Positions 8,624 through 17,872 of a DNA stretch of 37,654 bases are shown piece after piece. The stretch is taken from contig CACHTV010000007.1 in NCBI GenBank assembly GCA_902582875.1, positions 1-37,654 on the forward strand, given 5' to 3'. The notes under the pieces are model-generated. The model saw nothing but the letters and a program-made list of their open reading frames with translations, did no database searches and was not told the origin of the DNA. Position numbers and translations under genes: made by a program. The stretch's first letter is position 1; each line of letters begins with the position of its first letter. This DNA is from an uncultured Pelagibacteraceae bacterium. GTDB taxonomy: Bacteria; Pseudomonadota; Alphaproteobacteria; Pelagibacterales; Pelagibacteraceae.

Positions 8624-11600
8624 TAAGCTGATTTAGATTTTAATGTTTTTATGGAAATAGGATTGTCGAGTTTATCTAACATCTCTACTGGACAAACCTG
8701 AATAAAATTTTTAAGCTCTTTATCAAAGTTATTAAGTATCTTTTTTACAATACTTGATTCTGTTTCATTGTAAAATTCCTTAAGCGTATCATTTAAATAT
8801 TTTTTCCAAAAATTTGTTTCTACCGATTGCCATATTATAGAGTTTGGATTTACGTAATTTTCAAAATTATTTTTTTCGTCATAAATAAAAGCCATACCTC
8901 CTGTCATTCCTGCTCCAAAATTATCTCCTACTTGTCCTAGTATAATAGCTGTTCCTCCGGTCATATATTCGCAACCATGCGCACCACAACCTTCAACTAT
9001 AGCTAGGCCACCAGAATTTCTTACAGCAAATCTTTCGCCAGCTTGCCCGGCTGCAAATAATTTTCCTGATGTTGCGCCATAAAGAACTGTATTACCAATA
9101 ATAGTATTTTCGTTTGATATTAGTTTACTTTTTAAAGAAGGGCGGACTATTATCGATCCTCCTGATAATCCTTTTCCAACATAATCGTTTGTATCTCCCT
9201 CAACAATCAGCTTAATCCCACTTGTTAAAAAAGCTCCGAGTGATTGTCCAGCTGACCCCTTAAGTTTAATATTAATTGTATCTGGTTTGAGTTTTTTATT
9301 ACCGAATTTTTTATAAACATAATGAGATAGTCTAGTACCAACCGATCTGAAAGTATTTTTTATATTATATTCAAATTCATTTTTTTTTGTAATTTCTATT
9401 TTATTTTTAATATCTGACCAAATTTTTTCATCCAAAGTATCAGGTACTTTATTAATCATTTTATATTTACTATATCTTGGATTGTTACCTGGATCTGCTT
9501 GAACTAAAAGCGGGTTAAGATCTAGATCATCTAAGTTTGAAGAGCCCTTATTTACTTGTGATAATAAATCTGTTCTTCCTATAATCTCATTAATTGATTT
9601 ATATCCAAGAAAAGCAAGTATCTCTCTAACTTCAGTAGCAACAAATGTAAAAAGATTTACAATTTTTTCTGGCGTTCCTGAAAATTTTTCTCTTAATGTT
9701 TTATCTTGGCTACATACTCCTACAGGACATGTATTTGAATGACATTGTCTTACCATAATACACCCCATTGCTACTAAAGATGAAGTTCCTAATCCATACT
9801 CTTCAGCACCCATCATAGCTGCAATTACTATATCGCGACCAGTTTTTATTCCACCATCAGTTTTTAAAGTAACATTATGTCTTAAATTATTTAAAGTTAA
9901 TATTTGATTTGCCTCAGTCAACCCCATCTCCCATGGAATACCAGCATATTTTATGCTTGTTTGGGGGCTAGCGCCTGTTCCGCCTGCATGACCAGAAATT
10001 AAAATTATGTCTGCTTTTGCTTTAGCTACTCCGGCTGCAATAGTTCCTATTCCAGTTGAAGCAACAAGTTTAACGCTTACTCTAGCTTTTGGATTAATTT
10101 GCTTCAGGTCATAAATTAATTGAGCTAAATCCTCAATTGAGTAAATATCATGATGTGGTGGAGGAGATATAAGAGTGACTCCAGGAGTTGAGTGTCTTAG
10201 TTTTGCTATTTCATTAGTAACTTTGAATCCAGGAAGTTGACCGCCTTCTCCCGGTTTAGCACCTTGAGCCATTTTAATTTCAATTTCATTTGCATTATTT
10301 AAATAATCAATTGTAACACCGAATCTTGCAGATGCTATCTGCTTCACTCTTGAATTAGCAGAATCCCCATTAGACAAAATTTTAAATCTCTTTGCATCCT
10401 CACCTCCTTCTCCACTACATGAAGCTCCTTTTATCCTGTTCATTCCAATTGCTAGAACCTCATGAGCCTCGGCTGATAATGCGCCATGAGACATGCTTCC
10501 GCTTCCAAAACGTTTTAAAATTTCATCAACTGGTTCCACTTCATTAATATCAATTGATTTTCTTTTATTTTTAAATTCCAATAAATCTCTTAGATTTATT
10601 GGAGGCAAATTATAAATACCTGATGAATACTTCTTATAAAGTTCGTAGGAACCTTTACCTACCGCGCTTTGTAACAAATGAATAAGATTACCTTGATGTT
10701 GGTGTTTTTCTCCACTTTTTCTATAACGATATAAACCTCCAATAGGTAATGCATAAACATTTTTACTTGTGAATTTTTTGTGTAATTCTTTAATTTTTGT
10801 CTCTATCCCTACAATGCCTATTCCTGAAATTCTTGAGGACATTCCTGGAAAATAGTCAGATACAATTGCTCTACTTAAACCAACTGCTTCGAAATTACAC
10901 CCTCCTCTATATGAGCTAATAACTGAAATTCCCATTTTAGACATTATCTTTAATAATCCTGAGTCGATAGACTTTTTAAACTTGCAAATACAATTTTCAA
11001 AATCTGATTTACCAAAAAGCTTTTTTTCATATCTTTGATATATGCTGTCTAAAGCTAAGTAAGGGTTTATTGTAGTAGCTCCAACTCCAATTAAAACTGC
11101 AAACGAGTGAGTATCCAATGCATCAGCACATTCAACATTTAAAGAACAATAGCCTCTTAGACTATTTCTAACTAGATGAGAATGTACTGCGCCTACAGAT
11201 AAAATACTCGGTATACTTGCTCTTTTATTAGAAATATTTTTATCAGATAGTATTAAAGTGCTACTTCCTTCTCTAACTGCAGTCTCACACTCAGTTTTAA
11301 TTGTCTCTATTCTATCTTTGAGAGAAGATGTTGTTTCAAAAGTGCAATCAATTATTTTAATTTTTTTTGAAAAGATTTTACAAAATTTACTAAATTGAGA
11401 ATTTGTTAAAATAGGACTATCTAATACATAAATATCCTCTTCAGTTAAATTATCAAAGTCGAGAATGTTTCCAAGATTTCCAAATCTAGTTTTTAAACTC
11501 ATGACTTTATTTTCTCTTAATGAGTCAATGGGTGGATTGGTAACTTGACTAAAGTTTTGTCTAAAATAGTGTGCAACTGGCCTGAAGTGACTTGATAAAA

Positions 11601-13119
11601 CAGCAACAGGAGTATCGTCTCCCATTGAACCAGAGGCTTCCTTGCCTTCTTCCGCCATTGGATGTAATATTAATTCTAGATCTTCTATGCTCAGACCAGA
11701 CAAATATTGTCTTTTTTTTAATTCCTCACCTATAAATTTGGCTTTTTCACTTTCTGTTGAAATCTTTTTATCCAGATCAATAATCTGTTTATTATACTTT
11801 TTGTAATCTTTAGCTAAATAGTCTTTTATTTCCATGTCTTTAAAAAGTTTTCCTTTTTTAAGGTCAATTGCTATTATTTGACCAGGTCCTAATTTTCCTT
11901 TTTCAATAATTTTTTCTTCTGGAATATTAATCATGCCAGTTTCTGACCCAGCAAAAAATAGATTATCAGATGTAATTGTATATCTTAAAGGACGTAATCC
12001 ATTCCTATCTGTGGAGGCTAAAACCCATTTAGCATCAGTTGCGCAGATAGCTGAGGGACCGTCCCAAGGTTCTATAGTGCTATTAAGAAAATTAAATAAA
12101 TCTTGGTGATTTTTTGAAACTGTTTTACTTCTCTTAGACCAAGCATCTGGTATCATCATCAATTTTATTAAGGGTGCCAATTTTCCTGAGTGTGTAAGTA
12201 ACTCAAAAACATTATCAAGGGCACCGGAGTCAGATGAGCTTCTTATAACAGGAAGTAAATCTTTTACATTTTCAAATAATGAGCTAGACATGTCTTGCTC
12301 ATGAATTTTCATCCAATTTATATTTCCCTTAAGAGTATTAATTTCTCCATTATGAGCAAGTGTCCTAAATGGCTGAGCTAAATCCCAACTTGGAAAAGTA
12401 TTAGTTGAGTATCTTTGATGAAAAATTGCAAATCTAGAAGTTAATTTTTTATCGTTTAAGTCAGGATAGAATTCAGCAAGCATTTCGGCTAAAAACATTC
12501 CTTTGTAAACAATTGATCTTGAGCTAAAAGAACAAATATAAAAATTTTTAAGCTGATTTTCTCTAGCAAGTTTTTCTATTTTTTTTCTAGCTTCAAATAA
12601 GTTTCTTTCTAGATCATTTGTCTTCAAATTTTCATTTTTTTTAAAAATTACTTGAGCTATTTCTGGTCTATTTCGTTCTGCTGTTTTCCCTAGAACATTT
12701 GAATTAACTGGAACCTGCCTCCATCCATAAATTGAATAATTTTTTTCAAGTAATACTGATTCAATAATTTCTCTACATTTTTCCTGATCGCTGTAATCAG
12801 TTCTAGGAAGAAATACCATTCCAACACAAATTCTTTTTGTTTCATCAAGTGTATGGCCAGTAGATATAATCTTTTCTCTAAAAAAATCTCCAGCTATTTC
12901 TATCTGAATTCCTGCACCATCTCCAGATTTACCATCAGCATCAACTGCTCCTCTGTGCCAAATAGCTTTTAAGGCCTCAATGCCATGTTCAACTATTTTT
13001 CTGGATTTTTTTCCGTCAAAAGTAGCAACCATACCCACACCACAAGCGTCATGTTCCATATTTTCATTGTACGAAAAATTTTTTGTAAGATTTTTTTTAT
13101 TTTTTAAATATCTTTCCAT
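8623..13119 (-). CDS. gltB: Glutamate synthase (NADPH) large subunit
   Basis: The large subunit of NADPH-dependent GOGAT (1498 aa, full length) converts glutamine plus 2-oxoglutarate into two glutamate, the second step of ammonium assimilation with GlnA. The class II amidotransferase domain begins at Cys26 (HDACGVGMV), which should become the N-terminal nucleophile after removal of a 25-residue propeptide. That supports the chosen ATG at 13119. The central domain is followed by the FMN-binding synthase domain with SGEGGEDAKRF and GQLPGFKV. The 3Fe-4S cysteines lie in CIMVRQCHSNTCPVGVC. A C-terminal GXGXG beta-helix domain follows (GSAGQSLGAFL to GDNFGAGMTGGMAF). It begins seven bases after gltD and is coupled to the epimerase-like gene downstream. 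Confidence 0.98.
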   Translation of the reverse strand: MERYLKNKKNLTKNFSYNENMEHDACGVGMVATFDGKKSRKIVEHGIEALKAIWHRGAVDADGKSGDGAGIQIEIAGDFFREKIISTGHTLDETKRICVGMVFLPRTDYSDQEKCREIIESVLLEKNYSIYGWRQVPVNSNVLGKTAERNRPEIAQVIFKKNENLKTNDLERNLFEARKKIEKLARENQLKNFYICSFSSRSIVYKGMFLAEMLAEFYPDLNDKKLTSRFAIFHQRYSTNTFPSWDLAQPFRTLAHNGEINTLKGNINWMKIHEQDMSSSLFENVKDLLPVIRSSSDSGALDNVFELLTHSGKLAPLIKLMMIPDAWSKRSKTVSKNHQDLFNFLNSTIEPWDGPSAICATDAKWVLASTDRNGLRPLRYTITSDNLFFAGSETGMINIPEEKIIEKGKLGPGQIIAIDLKKGKLFKDMEIKDYLAKDYKKYNKQIIDLDKKISTESEKAKFIGEELKKRQYLSGLSIEDLELILHPMAEEGKEASGSMGDDTPVAVLSSHFRPVAHYFRQNFSQVTNPPIDSLRENKVMSLKTRFGNLGNILDFDNLTEEDIYVLDSPILTNSQFSKFCKIFSKKIKIIDCTFETTSSLKDRIETIKTECETAVREGSSTLILSDKNISNKRASIPSILSVGAVHSHLVRNSLRGYCSLNVECADALDTHSFAVLIGVGATTINPYLALDSIYQRYEKKLFGKSDFENCICKFKKSIDSGLLKIMSKMGISVISSYRGGCNFEAVGLSRAIVSDYFPGMSSRISGIGIVGIETKIKELHKKFTSKNVYALPIGGLYRYRKSGEKHQHQGNLIHLLQSAVGKGSYELYKKYSSGIYNLPPINLRDLLEFKNKRKSIDINEVEPVDEILKRFGSGSMSHGALSAEAHEVLAIGMNRIKGASCSGEGGEDAKRFKILSNGDSANSRVKQIASARFGVTIDYLNNANEIEIKMAQGAKPGEGGQLPGFKVTNEIAKLRHSTPGVTLISPPPHHDIYSIEDLAQLIYDLKQINPKARVSVKLVASTGIGTIAAGVAKAKADIILISGHAGGTGASPQTSIKYAGIPWEMGLTEANQILTLNNLRHNVTLKTDGGIKTGRDIVIAAMMGAEEYGLGTSSLVAMGCIMVRQCHSNTCPVGVCSQDKTLREKFSGTPEKIVNLFTFVATEVREILAFLGYKSINEIIGRTDLLSQVNKGSSNLDDLDLNPLLVQADPGNNPRYSKYKMINKVPDTLDEKIWSDIKNKIEITKKNEFEYNIKNTFRSVGTRLSHYVYKKFGNKKLKPDTINIKLKGSAGQSLGAFLTSGIKLIVEGDTNDYVGKGLSGGSIIVRPSLKSKLISNENTIIGNTVLYGATSGKLFAAGQAGERFAVRNSGGLAIVEGCGAHGCEYMTGGTAIILGQVGDNFGAGMTGGMAFIYDEKNNFENYVNPNSIIWQSVETNFWKKYLNDTLKEFYNETESSIVKKILNNFDKELKNFIQVCPVEMLDKLDNPISIKTLKSKSA

Positions 13120-13126
13120 TTTAAAA

Positions 13127-14566
13127 TTAAGCAGCTTTAAATGATTTTTCTGCTTTGTTGTTTAAATATTTTTCTATTTGAACTGCCGCATCTCTTCCAT
13201 CTTTAATAGCCCAAACAACTAATGATGCACCTCTTACTATATCCCCTGCAGCGAACACTCCATCTAAATTTGTCTGCATTGTCTGTAGATTTATTTTTAT
13301 TGTGCCCCACTTTGATACGGCTAATGAATCTGAGCTAAATAATTTGGGTAAATTTTCTGGATCGAAACCTAAAGACTTAATAACTAAATCTGCTGAAATT
13401 CTAGACTCAGATCCAGATTTTATTACTGGTTTTTTTCTTCCTGAAGAGTCTGGTTCGCTTAGTATCATCTTGTTAATTTCTACCTCTTCAACTTTATCAT
13501 TTCCCAAAAATTTTTTTGGGCTAGTTAACCAAACAAATTCTACTCCTTCTTCTATTGCGTTAGCTACTTCTCTAGCGGAACCTGGCATGTTTTCTTGGTC
13601 TCTTCTATATAAACATTTAACAGATTTAGCTTTTTGTCTAACTGCTGTTCTCACACAATCCATAGCAGTGTCACCGCCTCCAATAACTACAACTTTTTTT
13701 CCTTCAGCATTTAAAGTTCCATTATCAAATAAATCAACTTTATCTCCTAAGCCTTTTTTATTTGATGCAGTTAAAAAATCTATTGCTGGAAATATATTTT
13801 TTAAGTCATGTCCTGGTAATTCTATTTCTCTTGCTTTGTAAACTCCTGTTGCAATTAGAATAGAGTCATGCTTCTTTCTTAATTCATCTAAAGATTTTTC
13901 TTTGCCAACCTCAAAATTTTGAATGAATTTTATTCCACTTTCTTTTAAAAGGTTTGTTCGTCTTTCAACAACAAACTTTTCTAATTTGAAATTAGGTATA
14001 CCATAAATAAGTAGCCCCCCTGGTCTGTCATAGCGATCATAAATGGTTATTTGATAGCCAGATTTTCTTAGTTCTTCTGCACATGCTAACCCAGCAGGTC
14101 CTGCGCCTATAATACCCACAGACTGTTTTAATTCTTTCTTAACTTTAATAGGCTTAACCCAACCTTTTTCCCATGCTGTATCAGTAATATATTTTTCTAT
14201 TGATCCGATGGTTACTGTTCCATGACCTGATTGTTCAATTACGCAATTTCCTTCGCATAGTCTATCTTGAGGGCAGATTCTTCCACAAACCTCTGGCATA
14301 TTATTAGTGCTTTGTGAAACTTCATAAGCCTCTTGCAATCTTCCCTCTGCAGTAAGCTTTAACCAGTCAGGTATATTGTTGCTTAATGGACAATGAATTT
14401 GACAAAAAGGAACACCACACTGAGAACATCTGCTAGACTGTTCTTTTGCCTTACTACTAATATACTCATTATAAATTTCATTAAAATCTTTACTCCTTTT
14501 CTTAGTATCTCTTTTAATAGGAGTTTCTTTTTTCAAATCAACAAATTGCAACATTTTTTTAGTCAT
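13127..14566 (-). CDS. gltD: Glutamate synthase (NADPH) small subunit
   Basis: The small subunit of GOGAT (479 aa, usual length) takes electrons from NADPH through FAD and two 4Fe-4S clusters to GltB. The N-terminal cluster ligands are Cys47, Cys50, Cys55 and Cys59 (CSQCGVPFCQIHC). A second group, Cys94, 98, 104 and 108 (CGRICPQDRLCEGNC), follows. The FAD GxGxxG motif is GAGPAG near residue 155 and the NADPH motif is VVVIGGGDTAMDC near residue 290. The C-terminal GVFAAGDIVRGASLVVWAIKDGR motif (its core AAGDIVRG) closes the FAD site. It is the first gene of a gltD-gltB-epimerase operon. A TATAAT box and a 17-bp palindrome lie 84-119 bases upstream of its start. Confidence 0.98.
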   Translation of the reverse strand: MTKKMLQFVDLKKETPIKRDTKKRSKDFNEIYNEYISSKAKEQSSRCSQCGVPFCQIHCPLSNNIPDWLKLTAEGRLQEAYEVSQSTNNMPEVCGRICPQDRLCEGNCVIEQSGHGTVTIGSIEKYITDTAWEKGWVKPIKVKKELKQSVGIIGAGPAGLACAEELRKSGYQITIYDRYDRPGGLLIYGIPNFKLEKFVVERRTNLLKESGIKFIQNFEVGKEKSLDELRKKHDSILIATGVYKAREIELPGHDLKNIFPAIDFLTASNKKGLGDKVDLFDNGTLNAEGKKVVVIGGGDTAMDCVRTAVRQKAKSVKCLYRRDQENMPGSAREVANAIEEGVEFVWLTSPKKFLGNDKVEEVEINKMILSEPDSSGRKKPVIKSGSESRISADLVIKSLGFDPENLPKLFSSDSLAVSKWGTIKINLQTMQTNLDGVFAAGDIVRGASLVVWAIKDGRDAAVQIEKYLNNKAEKSFKAA

Positions 14567-14649
14567 ATATTCTCAAAAATAGTCGAAAAAGCTAAAATTT
14601 AATAGTTTATTTAGGTAAGTATTAATTACCTTTTATATTGAAAAACCTT

Positions 14650-14685
14650 ATTATAAAGGATCAATTTTTGCATAACTCCTATGCA
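14650..14685 (-). promoter_or_regulatory. Putative gltD promoter with overlapping 17-bp palindrome
   Basis: On the minus strand a perfect TATAAT lies at 14655-14650, about 84 bases upstream of the gltD ATG. Immediately upstream, at 14669-14685, is a perfect palindrome TGCATA-ACTCC-TATGCA. It would cover the -35 position (14673-14678, GAGTTA, a poor match to TTGACA). The palindrome fits the TGC-N11-GCA spacing known for NtrC-type sites. A weak -35 overlapped by an operator suggests an activated or repressed promoter. The site is equally able to act on the divergent uppP gene. Confidence 0.5.
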
Positions 14686-14692
14686 TTTCAAC

Positions 14693-14720
14693 ATGACATT
14701 AAGTAAACATCCTTTATATG
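14693..14720 (+). promoter_or_regulatory. Possible uppP promoter
   Basis: ATGACA (14693-14698, one mismatch to TTGACA) and TATATG (14715-14720) are separated by 16 bases on the plus strand. Predicted transcription start would be near 14727, only about six bases before the uppP ATG at 14733, so the mRNA would be nearly leaderless. No Shine-Dalgarno is visible before that ATG. In DNA this AT-rich, chance matches are common. Confidence 0.3.
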
Positions 14721-14732
14721 TAGTTTATTGAT

Positions 14733-15491
14733 ATGATTGAAATATTAATACTTTCTATAATTCAAGGGGTTACAGAATTTTTACCAGTTAGTTCTTCCTC
14801 TCACTTAATTTTAATTTCAGATTATATCAAATTTGATAACAAAGGCCTTTCCATTGATATCAGCTTGCATATCGGTTCTTTCTTAGCAGTTATAACCTTT
14901 TTTCAAAAAGAAATCTTTAACTTTGTTAAAAATAAAGAGCTTTTCTTTAAGGTTTTCTTGTCTTCAATACCTGTAATGATAACAGGATTCATATTATTTA
15001 AAACTGGTCTAGTTAATTATCTAAGAGTAATTGAAATCATTGGGTGGACTACATTAATATTTGGAATTTTATTATTTATAAGTGACAAATTTAATTTAAA
15101 TAAAAATTTGAAAAAAAACCTCAGCTATAAATATGTATTTATAATTGGTATATTTCAGGTGTTATCTCTTGTGCCGGGTGTAAGTAGATCAGGAATAGTA
15201 ATTACAGCTGCAAGATTTCTTAATTTTAATAGGGTGGACTCAGCAAAAATATCTTTTTTATTGTCAATACCTACATTGGCTGCTGTTTTGATTTTTGGAG
15301 TCATTAACCATATAGAAAGCCAAAATTTGGGTTTTACTATCTTAAATATATTTGCAATTTTATTTTCTTTTATCTTTTCTTTAATTACTATTAAATATTT
15401 TTTAAATTATATCAAAAATTTTAGTCTTAACGTATTTGTAATTTATAGAATTTTATTGGGAGTATTAATTCTGTATTTTGTTTATTCATAA
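14733..15491 (+). CDS. uppP: Undecaprenyl-diphosphate phosphatase (BacA family)
   Basis: An integral membrane phosphatase (252 aa, usual length) that recycles undecaprenyl pyrophosphate to the monophosphate carrier for peptidoglycan and other envelope glycans. Both signature motifs are present: the (E/Q)GxTEFLPVSSSSH stretch at the N-terminus (GVTEFLPVSSSSH) and the PGxSRSG motif (VPGVSRSGIVITAARF). About seven to eight hydrophobic helices are visible. It is divergent from gltD and tail-to-tail with the glycan operon downstream, whose enzymes are expected to use polyprenyl phosphate, so its location is functionally sensible. Confidence 0.97.
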   Translation: MIEILILSIIQGVTEFLPVSSSSHLILISDYIKFDNKGLSIDISLHIGSFLAVITFFQKEIFNFVKNKELFFKVFLSSIPVMITGFILFKTGLVNYLRVIEIIGWTTLIFGILLFISDKFNLNKNLKKNLSYKYVFIIGIFQVLSLVPGVSRSGIVITAARFLNFNRVDSAKISFLLSIPTLAAVLIFGVINHIESQNLGFTILNIFAILFSFIFSLITIKYFLNYIKNFSLNVFVIYRILLGVLILYFVYS

Positions 15492-15498
15492 AAATATA

Positions 15499-15522
15499 GT
15501 TAATAATATCAAAATTATTAAT
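15499..15522. terminator. AT-only hairpin between uppP and the GT39-like gene
   Basis: Arms at 15500-15507 (TTAATAAT) and 15514-15521 (ATTATTAA) pair perfectly across a 6-base loop, eight bases after the uppP stop. The position between convergent genes suits a bidirectional terminator. On the minus strand the stem is followed by a T-rich stretch (CTATATTTTT). The stem has no GC pairs, so it would be weak. The rest of the 94-base gap shows nothing convincing. Confidence 0.3.
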
Positions 15523-15585
15523 ACTAAGATGAAAAAAAATATAACAGCTTTGTTTAATGATAAAGATAAAATTTTCTTCATAGAT

Positions 15586-16800
15586 TTAAAAATTTGGTTT
15601 AACCTTTTTTAAAACAAATAAACTTAATATTATTTGAATTGTCAATAAAGAAAGGCTATACCTTGGCAATATAAAAAAGAATGAAAATAAACCTATATTA
15701 GCAAAATAAAATAAAATTACGTAATTTGTCATTGAAAGCCTTAAGTTAAAAGCCAATATAATTCCTATAAAACTTGTAATTGCTAAAAGCATCTTTGGTA
15801 TAATATGCATTGGAGAATAGTAATTTTTGTAAGATGCATTCAAGTCAATAAACATAAATGATATAAATTTTTTGAAATAAAGACTCAAATATCTAACAGG
15901 ATCTTCTTTGATGAAAGTAATTGCTTGCTCCATTAAAATTTGATCTTGCAATAAATCATATTTTTCTAAAGGCCCTTGTGACTTTAAATTTTTTAATTTT
16001 AACTCCACTTCTGGAATAACTTTTTCAATATTGCCAAACATTCCAACACCTTCTACTTTTGTTCTTGGGTGATTGCCTTTAAGCAAATTATACCCGGATG
16101 ATTTGGTTACAGTAATCACACCAAATATATCGTAATTTCTGTAAAGATAAGGTGAAACAACAATTAAAGTAATTAAACTCATAATCAATATCTTACTTAG
16201 TTGTCTCTTTTTAAAATACAAATAAGCAACAGATAATATTGCAAAAATGAAATATTCACCTCTAAGTAAAATTAGCAAACCTGATGAAATTGAAAAAAGT
16301 ATAATGTGTTTATATCTTAGGACATTAAATAATTTAAAATAAGAGTAGAGAAAAATATTGAAAAGAAAAACCTGAAGTGTAACTGAAGAAATTTGAGAAA
16401 CTGCATAAACATTCATAGGAAATATTGCAAACACTAGAGTGCCTAGAATACTCAGTCTTCTAGAAAAAAAATTTAAAAGTATTTTGTGTGTCAAATAAAC
16501 TGTAAATATTCCCAAAAGAAGCTGTATCAAGAAAATTGCCCATAAAAATGTATCAGTATTTACAAAAAAGATTTTTATTGAATATAGGAACAATGGATAT
16601 AAGGGCGGCATAAATATATTAGGTACTGGAACATTTTGAATTGTATGAACACTTAAAATTCCATTCATTTCTAAATTCATTAATATAATTCCCCACTCAT
16701 TATCAACTTGCGAGTCTCTAAAAAAAATTATTGCAGCTAATCTAAGGGTAAAAGAAATTAATAAAATTATTAATAAATTATTTTTAACAATATATTTCAT
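15586..16800 (-). CDS. GT39/ArnT-like membrane glycosyltransferase
   Basis: A 404-aa polytopic membrane protein resembling the GT-C glycosyltransferases of the dolichyl-phosphate-mannose / ArnT group, which use polyprenyl-phosphate sugars on the periplasmic side. After the first helix the expected acidic loop is present (FFRDSQVDNEWG, Asp33 being a candidate catalytic residue), then MPPLYPLFLYSIK, typical of the PMT_2 family. About ten further hydrophobic segments follow. It is shorter than ArnT (about 550 aa), with only a small C-terminal domain. The start overlaps the stop of the SDR gene as ATGA, making it the last gene of the GT2-DprE1-DprE2-GT39 operon. The acceptor is unknown. Confidence 0.75.
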   Translation of the reverse strand: MKYIVKNNLLIILLISFTLRLAAIIFFRDSQVDNEWGIILMNLEMNGILSVHTIQNVPVPNIFMPPLYPLFLYSIKIFFVNTDTFLWAIFLIQLLLGIFTVYLTHKILLNFFSRRLSILGTLVFAIFPMNVYAVSQISSVTLQVFLFNIFLYSYFKLFNVLRYKHIILFSISSGLLILLRGEYFIFAILSVAYLYFKKRQLSKILIMSLITLIVVSPYLYRNYDIFGVITVTKSSGYNLLKGNHPRTKVEGVGMFGNIEKVIPEVELKLKNLKSQGPLEKYDLLQDQILMEQAITFIKEDPVRYLSLYFKKFISFMFIDLNASYKNYYSPMHIIPKMLLAITSFIGIILAFNLRLSMTNYVILFYFANIGLFSFFFILPRYSLSLLTIQIILSLFVLKKVKPNF

Positions 16801-17537
16801 TTAGTCAAAATTTTATATAATTTTACTAAAATTGAAAAAGGTATTATCTTTAAGGCAAAGCTAATTATTCCCCAATATTTTGGAAAAAAAGTTTTCTTAA
16901 AATAAGATTTTTTATTTTTAAAAACAATATGAGCTAACTTTTTCGTTGAGCCTTTTGGCAATACAAGTTTTTTTCCAAATGCAAGATTAGTATCTAAATA
17001 TCCAAGTGTATAAAATTGTATTTTTGAATTTTTAAATTTTTTTTCAAAAGCTAAGCTTTCAAAGAATGACTCTAAAGCTCTTTTAGCAGCTGCATAATTA
17101 GAGTTTAAGTTTCTTCCAAGAAGCCCTGAAACAGATCCAAATCCAACAATGGTTGAGTTATTCTCTAGATAATTACTTAACTTATTAATAGTAAATGAGA
17201 TTGACAAAAAATTTGCAACTATTAATTTTTGAACATTCTCTTCTTTTGTTTCAAAATTATCATTTTCAAACATTAAGCCTATTGGAAATAAAACGCCTTC
17301 AATATTCTTAAGAATTTCCTTGTTTGTTAAAAGCTTTTCATTTATCTCATTTAACGATGAGAAATCTATAGCTAAACACTCAACTTTTACTTTAAATCTT
17401 AACTCTAAATCTGACTTTAAAGCATTTAAATCTCTAAAATCTCTAGAAACGATAATTAAATTATTATTTTCCTGAGCAAATTTTATTGAGAGCTCTCTTC
17501 CTAGACCTGATGATGCTCCAATTATCAAATAACTCAT
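16797..17537 (-). CDS. DprE2-like short-chain dehydrogenase
   Basis: A 246-aa classical SDR with the NAD(P) loop GASSGLGRE (residues 7-15), catalytic Ser in GFGSVSG (about residues 135-137) and Tyr148-x3-Lys152 (NYAAAKRAL). The C-terminal part, FFPKYWGIISFALKIIPF, resembles the end of mycobacterial DprE2, which has a similar WAP-x-x-hydrophobic-IP pattern and is membrane associated. DprE2 reduces decaprenylphosphoryl-2-keto-ribose to the arabinose form after DprE1 oxidises C2'. The next gene upstream is a split DprE1-like oxidase (its C-terminal ORF overlaps this start as ATGA at 17534-17537), which strongly supports this role. The actual sugar epimerised is inferred, not shown. Confidence 0.75.
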   Translation of the reverse strand: MSYLIIGASSGLGRELSIKFAQENNNLIIVSRDFRDLNALKSDLELRFKVKVECLAIDFSSLNEINEKLLTNKEILKNIEGVLFPIGLMFENDNFETKEENVQKLIVANFLSISFTINKLSNYLENNSTIVGFGSVSGLLGRNLNSNYAAAKRALESFFESLAFEKKFKNSKIQFYTLGYLDTNLAFGKKLVLPKGSTKKLAHIVFKNKKSYFKKTFFPKYWGIISFALKIIPFSILVKLYKILTK

Positions 17538-17872
17538 AATTCAAGACGTTTTGAAACTTCAGATTTATAAATTCGTTTTTTATCAAACTCAAAAAGTTTT
17601 TTTTTGAATTCTGATGCGTATTTGTAAGTTTTATAAAAGATATCCTTATTAATCCTTGAGTCTTTTATAATTGAAGGTAAAATTTCATATTTTGAATATA
17701 GTTTATCCACCTCATTCAAAAACATTAGTGAGGATTTATTTCTTATAAAGTCAAAAGTTATACAAACTTTATTGTCTTCAAATCTTATCAAATTATGTTT
17801 TCCACTCATATTTTTTAAAGAAAATAATGCTATTGTGGGTTTATAAATTTTGTAAAGTTTTTTTAAATTCAT
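17534..17872 (-). CDS. DprE1-like oxidase, C-terminal part (+1 frame after homopolymer)
   Basis: This 112-aa ORF is best read as the C-terminus of the DprE1-like protein encoded just upstream, in the other frame. Its tail, with IKDSR, a central FYKTY and the terminal SKRLEL, matches the end of mycobacterial DprE1 (KDSR ... FHAMYP ... ARRLELL). Its first residues (MNLKKLYK) repeat the end of the first ORF in a shifted frame. It overlaps that ORF by 32 bases. Removing one base from the seven-A run (minus strand, 17859-17865) joins the two into one protein of about 442 aa, close to the family size. If translated alone from its own ATG it would lack the FAD domain and could not be active. Confidence 0.8.
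   Translation of the reverse strand: MNLKKLYKIYKPTIALFSLKNMSGKHNLIRFEDNKVCITFDFIRNKSSLMFLNEVDKLYSKYEILPSIIKDSRINKDIFYKTYKYASEFKKKLFEFDKKRIYKSEVSKRLEL

Noticed and set aside
13302-13841. A 179-codon open frame antisense to gltD
   Set aside because: It lies wholly inside the well-supported gltD gene in opposite orientation, and its translation has no domain-like pattern. It is a codon-bias shadow.
14567-14732. Metabolite riboswitch (such as a glutamine-sensing RNA) upstream of gltD
   Set aside because: Apart from the palindrome and a 4-bp CCTT/AAGG pairing I saw no conserved multi-stem pattern. A covariance-model search would be needed to exclude it.
15529-15612. A 27-codon plus-strand ORF between uppP and the GT39-like gene
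   Set aside because: No Shine-Dalgarno, runs into the 3' end of the convergent gene and has no distinctive composition.
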